Shown here: in pieces, positions 6,486 through 10,067 of the stretch
Numbering within the stretch: the stretch's first letter is position 1
How the letters are laid out: the number at the start of each line of letters is the position of its first letter
DNA from: a bacterium
GTDB lineage: Bacteria > Gemmatimonadota > Gemmatimonadetes > Gemmatimonadales > Gemmatimonadaceae
Assembly: GCA_021802745.1 (NCBI GenBank)
Contig: JAJZRK010000123.1
Span: 1 to 10,067, forward strand
Reading direction: 5' to 3'
Length of the DNA: 10,067 nucleotides
Made by a program: the position numbers and the translations under genes
Notes under the pieces: generated by a model
What the model saw: only the letters and a program-made list of their open reading frames with translations
Database searches by the model: none
What the model was told of the DNA's origin: nothing

Positions 6486-6491
6486 ACAATA
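6486..6491 (-). promoter_or_regulatory. Possible -10 element (TATTGT) upstream of the minus-strand GH13 gene
   Basis: TATTGT fits TAnnnT in the 111-base gap after ggt and would give a leader of about 55 bases before the GTG start. No -35 match is found at 16-18 bases upstream. It hints that this gene has its own promoter rather than depending on ggt read-through, but the evidence is weak. Confidence 0.3.
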
Positions 6492-6534
6492 TCGCGCCAT
6501 TCCGGTCCGATCGCTTGTGGCGTCAGGTCCGCCG

Positions 6535-8235
6535 CTAGTATCCCGCCGCCAGTCCGTGCCCCGCGGGCTCCGACACCCCGTGCCACCGGCCCCCGGTGCG
6601 CATGATCGCCTGTGCCCAGCCAAAACCCATCCCGCCCTTTCGCGCCCGGATGGTGTGACCGCGCGCCTCCAGCGCCTTCACCACGGAATCGGCAATTCCC
6701 GGCACCGTGAGGTCGATCCGGTCCGGATAGTCCTGCGCGTGGAATCGCGGCGCCTTCATCGCGACGTCGAGCGGCATGCGGAAGTCCACGACGTTCGACA
6801 CGACCTGTGCCACGGCCGCAATGATGCGTGCACCCCCCGAGGCGCCCACGACGAGGAATGTCGCACCCGTGCTGTCGAGTACGATGGTCGGCGTCATGCT
6901 GGAGAGCATGCGCTTGCCGGGAACGATGGCATTCGCCTCGCCCTGCCTGAGCCCCATCTGGTTCAGGGCGCCGGGCTTCACGGTGAAGTCGTCCATCTCG
7001 TTGTTCAGCAGGAAGCCCGCGCCGGTCACCGTCACCGCCGATCCGAAGCTGGTGTTCAGCGTCGTCGTCAGCGCAACCGCGTTGCCCTTGCCGTCCACCA
7101 CCGAGAAGTGCGTCGTATGCTGACCGCGCATGGGGTCTGCGGGCACCAGGTCAGTGGCGCGCTGTGTCATCGAAATGCGCGCGCGAAGCGCGGCCGCCGT
7201 GTCGGGTGACAGGAACGACGCACTCGGTATGGGCACGAAGTCCGGATCGGCCAGCAGCGTGTTGCGGCGCGCGAAGGCGGCGCGCTCCGCCTCGGCCATG
7301 ACATGGATGGCATCGGAGGAATGCGCTCCCATCGCGCGCAGGTCGTAGCCACCGAGGATGTTCGCAATCAGGGCGAAGGTCAGTCCCCCCGACGAGACCG
7401 GCGGCATCGTCAGCACCTGGTGCCCCCGATACAAGAACGCCACCGGCGTGCGCCATTTCGGCTCGTACTGTTTCAGGTCCTCGAGCGAGATGATGCCACC
7501 GCCCCGCTGCATCTCCGCGACGAGCTTCTCGACCGTCTCCCCTTCATAGAATCCCTGCGCCCTCCGGTCGGCGATAAGCTGCAGCGTGCGCGCGAGATCC
7601 GGGTTCCTGAAGCGCGTGCCGACCGCGACTGGCACACCCTGCGGCGCGTACAACGCGGTGGAAGCAGGCGAAAACCGTGCCATGTTGTCGTCGATGTCCT
7701 CGACGAACGCCGAGTCCGTGAGGAATCCGCCCTTGGCGAGCTCGATGGCCGGTTGCACGACGTCGCGCCACGGCAGCGCACCGAATCTCCGGTGCGCGGC
7801 GTACAGCCCCGCCACGCTGCCGGGCACGCCGGCCGCCAGTGCCCCCGTGACGCTGCGGTCCGTCGGATTCCCTGCGGCGTCCAGGTACATGTCGCGCGTC
7901 GCGGCCAGTGGCGCGCGTTCGCGGAAGTCGAGCGCGACGGCCTTGCCGTTCATGCGCGCCAGCATCAGGCCGCCGCCGCCGATGTTGCCGGCGGTCGGGT
8001 ACGTGACCGTCAGCGCGAAGGCGACGCCTACCGCGGCGTCCACTGCATTGCCGCCGCTCCGCAGGATGCTCACCCCCACGCGCGTCGCGTACGGCGACGC
8101 CGAGACGACCATCGTGCTGTCACTTGCCGCGGCCTGGCCCGCCGTCGCTTCAGTGAACTGCTGCCGCTGGCATCCCGCAAGCAGGATGCCCGCGGCCAGG
8201 ACCGCCAGCCCGCCTCGCCACGCACCCTTCAGCAA
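6535..8235 (-). CDS. ggt: Gamma-glutamyltransferase (glutathione hydrolase), lipoprotein form
   Basis: 566 residues; E. coli GGT has about 580. GGT cleaves gamma-glutamyl bonds such as that of glutathione and transfers the glutamyl group to amino acids or water. It matures by self-cleavage before a catalytic Thr, here Thr374 in QHTTHFSVVDGKGN. Other family residues are visible: GGNAVDAA near the N-terminus, the substrate-binding Arg105 (DFRERAP), NNEMDDF (Asp415/416), LSSM (Ser445/446) and the GASGGAR oxyanion Gly pair (467/468). The segment between MDDF and LSSM that forms the lid loop is present. The N-terminus is a lipoprotein signal with lipobox LLAG-Cys22, so the enzyme is membrane-anchored in the periplasm, unlike soluble E. 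coli GGT. TTG 8235 is chosen for GGAGG 5 bases upstream and an ideal 21-residue signal. ATG 8259 and ATG 8295 (ATGA overlap with the upstream stop) are alternatives. Confidence 0.95.
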   Translation of the reverse strand: MLKGAWRGGLAVLAAGILLAGCQRQQFTEATAGQAAASDSTMVVSASPYATRVGVSILRSGGNAVDAAVGVAFALTVTYPTAGNIGGGGLMLARMNGKAVALDFRERAPLAATRDMYLDAAGNPTDRSVTGALAAGVPGSVAGLYAAHRRFGALPWRDVVQPAIELAKGGFLTDSAFVEDIDDNMARFSPASTALYAPQGVPVAVGTRFRNPDLARTLQLIADRRAQGFYEGETVEKLVAEMQRGGGIISLEDLKQYEPKWRTPVAFLYRGHQVLTMPPVSSGGLTFALIANILGGYDLRAMGAHSSDAIHVMAEAERAAFARRNTLLADPDFVPIPSASFLSPDTAAALRARISMTQRATDLVPADPMRGQHTTHFSVVDGKGNAVALTTTLNTSFGSAVTVTGAGFLLNNEMDDFTVKPGALNQMGLRQGEANAIVPGKRMLSSMTPTIVLDSTGATFLVVGASGGARIIAAVAQVVSNVVDFRMPLDVAMKAPRFHAQDYPDRIDLTVPGIADSVVKALEARGHTIRARKGGMGFGWAQAIMRTGGRWHGVSEPAGHGLAAGY

Positions 8236-8240
8236 TCGAA

Positions 8241-8245
8241 CCTCC
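8241..8245 (-). promoter_or_regulatory. Shine-Dalgarno GGAGG favouring the TTG start of ggt
   Basis: GGAGG on the minus strand is 5 bases before TTG 8235, the best-placed ribosome site for this gene. The ATG at 8259 has none at proper distance, and the ATG at 8295 could be started by coupling to the upstream stop. Confidence 0.5.
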
Positions 8246-8291
8246 AGTTGTCGTGACATCCCGCGGCATCGACCTTTGTTGAACTTCCTCC

Positions 8292-10067
8292 TCATCCTTT
8301 CTTCCCCAGCGCCGCCTTCACGCGCGCCGGCGTCATCGGCAGCTGCGTGATCCGCACGCCGGTGGCGTCGAACACCGCGTTGGCGATGACCGCGCCCATC
8401 CCCACGATCGCCGGCTCGCCGCCGCCCCGCGACGGAAGGTCGGGATTATCGAGGATGACGGTCTCGATCTTCGGCATCCACGAGAACTTCGGCATGCCAT
8501 ATCCGCCGAAGTTCTTGTCAAGGACTTCGCCGTTCCTGAACCGCACCTCTTCGGCCAGCGTGTAGCCGAGCCCCATCATCATGCAGCCTTCCATCTGCTG
8601 CGCGGCCCCTTCCGGGTTCACCACGACGCCCATGTCCTGCGCGCAGACCACGCGCAGCACCTTGATCGCCCCCGTGGCGGCGTCCACCTTCACCTCGGCC
8701 ATGCTCGCCACGTAGGTGCCGGCGTCTTCCCCGAGTGCCACGCCGACGCCTCGCCTGCTCGGCGCCGGCTTCGGCGTCCAGCCGAACTTCATGGCGCACG
8801 CCTCGAGCACGCGGCGCATCCGCGCATTCGAGAGATTGTGCAGGCGGAATTCGACCGGGTCCACGCCGGCCTTTGCCGCCAGCATGTCTATGTGCGACTC
8901 GCGGGCCCAGACGTTGGCGTTGGCGCCCGGTGCGCGCCACGGCCCCACCGCGAACGGATGCATGCCGGCCGGATTGCCGCCCCAGCCTCCCTTGGTGATC
9001 GTCCGGTGGTTGGGGACGTCGTAGAACACGCCCGCGCCCCGGTTGCCTGCGCCGATGATCTCGTTGTCCCAGAGCACGATGTGCCGGGCGGCATCGAGGC
9101 CGGCGCGAAGGTTGATGACCGATGCCGGGTCGAACGTGTCGAAGAAGAACTCCTCCTCGCGGCTCCACGTCACGCGCACTGGCTTGCCAGCGGCCACGGC
9201 GAGCCGCGCCGCTTCCACCGCCTGCTGGCTCGCGCTCTTGCCGCCGAAACCGCCGCCCACGAACGGCGTGATGACGCGCACCTTCTCGGGCGAGAGCTTG
9301 AGGGCGCGCGCCACCTGCGTCTGCAGCGGGAATGGCGTCTGCGTGCTCGCCCAGACCGTGACCTTGCCGTCGGCGGCGACCGACGCGACGGCCGTGTGCG
9401 TCTCCATCGGGGCGTGCGCCACGTATCCCTTCAGGTACTTGGCGCTGATGACTTGCGTCGCCGCTTTCTCGCCGGCGGCAAGGTCGCCGGCGGCGCCGGC
9501 TTGCCGTTTCTCGACCACCATCTGCTCCAGGTGGGCGAAGATGTTCTCGTTGTTGAGCGTGCTCTCCGACGGCGTGACGGTGGTCTTGACCAGCTGGAGC
9601 GCCTTGTCGGCCTCGTCGCGATGCGCGTGGAGCACGGCAACGAGGTCGCCGTCCCTCACGATGCGCACGCCCGGCCGCTTCTCGGCGGCGCTGGTGTCCA
9701 CCGACGTGATCGTCGCCCCGTGCGCCGGCGCGCGCACGATGCGCGCATGCAGCGCCTCGGGCGGCGCGATATCGCCGGAAAACTTGGCCCGGCCCGTGAC
9801 CTTCTCGATCGTGTCGGGGCGCGGATACGACTTTCCGATGATCGTGTACTCGCTGACCTTGTCGAGCGCGACCTGCCCCGCGTAGCGGCGTTCGATCTTC
9901 TTGCCGCCGGCCAGCTCGCCGTACGACGCCTTCTTGGCCGCGTCCGACCGGCTGACCACCACGCCATCCTTCACCGTCAGGTCGGCCACCGGAACGCCGA
10001 GTTTCTCGCTCGCCATCTGCACCAGCACCGCGCGCGCCTCGGCGGCGGCGGCATGCAGGATCGGGCC
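8292..10067 (-). CDS. Isoquinoline 1-oxidoreductase-type (xanthine dehydrogenase family) molybdopterin-binding subunit, 5' end outside window (partial)
   Basis: 591 residues are present and the frame is open to the right edge, so the start lies outside. The protein is the large, molybdenum-cofactor subunit of a xanthine oxidase family hydroxylase, which inserts water-derived oxygen into aldehydes or N-heterocycles. The order of blocks fits the IorB type. A cofactor-side segment (GPILHAAAAEAR ... SYGELAGG) comes first, then the a/b hammerhead (DTIEKVTGRAKFSGDI ... HARIVRAPAHG), then VGGGFGGKS, GPWRAPGANAN and the C-terminal GGGEPA. The Glu of GGGEPA (codon 8415-8417) matches the family's catalytic base. 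The substrate cannot be inferred. A small [2Fe-2S] subunit is expected next to it but is not in the window; these enzymes are often exported by the Tat system, which cannot be judged without the N-terminus. Its TGA overlaps a possible ggt ATG (ATGA), suggesting an operon with ggt. Confidence 0.93.
   Translation of the reverse strand, partial: GPILHAAAAEARAVLVQMASEKLGVPVADLTVKDGVVVSRSDAAKKASYGELAGGKKIERRYAGQVALDKVSEYTIIGKSYPRPDTIEKVTGRAKFSGDIAPPEALHARIVRAPAHGATITSVDTSAAEKRPGVRIVRDGDLVAVLHAHRDEADKALQLVKTTVTPSESTLNNENIFAHLEQMVVEKRQAGAAGDLAAGEKAATQVISAKYLKGYVAHAPMETHTAVASVAADGKVTVWASTQTPFPLQTQVARALKLSPEKVRVITPFVGGGFGGKSASQQAVEAARLAVAAGKPVRVTWSREEEFFFDTFDPASVINLRAGLDAARHIVLWDNEIIGAGNRGAGVFYDVPNHRTITKGGWGGNPAGMHPFAVGPWRAPGANANVWARESHIDMLAAKAGVDPVEFRLHNLSNARMRRVLEACAMKFGWTPKPAPSRRGVGVALGEDAGTYVASMAEVKVDAATGAIKVLRVVCAQDMGVVVNPEGAAQQMEGCMMMGLGYTLAEEVRFRNGEVLDKNFGGYGMPKFSWMPKIETVILDNPDLPSRGGGEPAIVGMGAVIANAVFDATGVRITQLPMTPARVKAALGKKG

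Noticed and set aside
5533..6486. A 317-codon plus-strand open frame antisense to the second GH13 gene
   Set aside because: It is a shadow of the minus-strand enzyme: His/Arg/Val-rich and without recognisable features.
7303..8256. A 317-codon plus-strand open frame antisense to ggt
   Set aside because: It is Arg-rich with no motifs, and the minus strand has complete GGT catalytic and binding residues.
1..10067. Mobile element, CRISPR array, tRNA/rRNA or phage or defence island
   Set aside because: No transposase or integrase motifs, no regularly spaced repeats, no cloverleaf or rRNA-like sequence and no defence-type domains were seen on either strand by eye.

Overview
The window is GC-rich bacterial DNA, densely coded. 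The gene types and style suggest a Gemmatimonadota-like soil or freshwater bacterium. The strongest hint is a secreted protein made of carboxypeptidase-regulatory repeats plus an orphan TonB-plug-like tail ending in Cys-x-Val-x-x-x-Trp-Thr-Arg. Lipoprotein and Sec signal peptides, often ending in Ala-Gln, point the same way. This placement is inference; there is no rRNA or marker gene here. Layout, left to right. (1) Positions 1-2713, all minus strand: the 5' part of a secreted Gly/Met-rich protein (1-219), the regulatory-repeat/plug-like protein (385-1764), a small lipoprotein gene interrupted by one in-frame TGA (1854-2441), and a VF530-family DNA-binding protein (2453-2713). The last two form a tight pair: the lipoprotein's Shine-Dalgarno lies in the 11-base gap after the VF530 stop. 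(2) Positions 2822-4962, plus strand: a YaiI/DUF188 PIN-like protein and a secreted GH13 alpha-amylase-type hydrolase. Both have a TAnnnT hexamer exactly 7 bases before ATG, as expected for leaderless transcripts. (3) Positions 5041-6423, minus strand: a second, different secreted GH13 hydrolase, convergent with the first. A good intrinsic terminator lies between them. (4) Positions 6535-10067, minus strand: a gamma-glutamyltransferase lipoprotein, preceded by the 3' part of an isoquinoline 1-oxidoreductase-type molybdopterin subunit that runs off the right edge. Functionally, most products are predicted to be exported. Two GH13 enzymes would attack alpha-glucans outside the cytoplasm, and GGT would attack gamma-glutamyl compounds such as glutathione. 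The molybdenum hydroxylase would oxidise an unknown aldehyde or N-heterocycle, with its partner iron-sulfur subunit presumably outside the window. No transporter, regulator, mobile element, CRISPR array, tRNA or rRNA was seen. The longest gap without a gene is 220-384 (165 bases), in which only the Shine-Dalgarno of the leftmost gene stands out. I do not see a convincing new multi-gene system. The most noteworthy items are the TGA-interrupted lipoprotein, the leaderless-type starts, the plug-without-barrel protein and the convergent GH13 pair.
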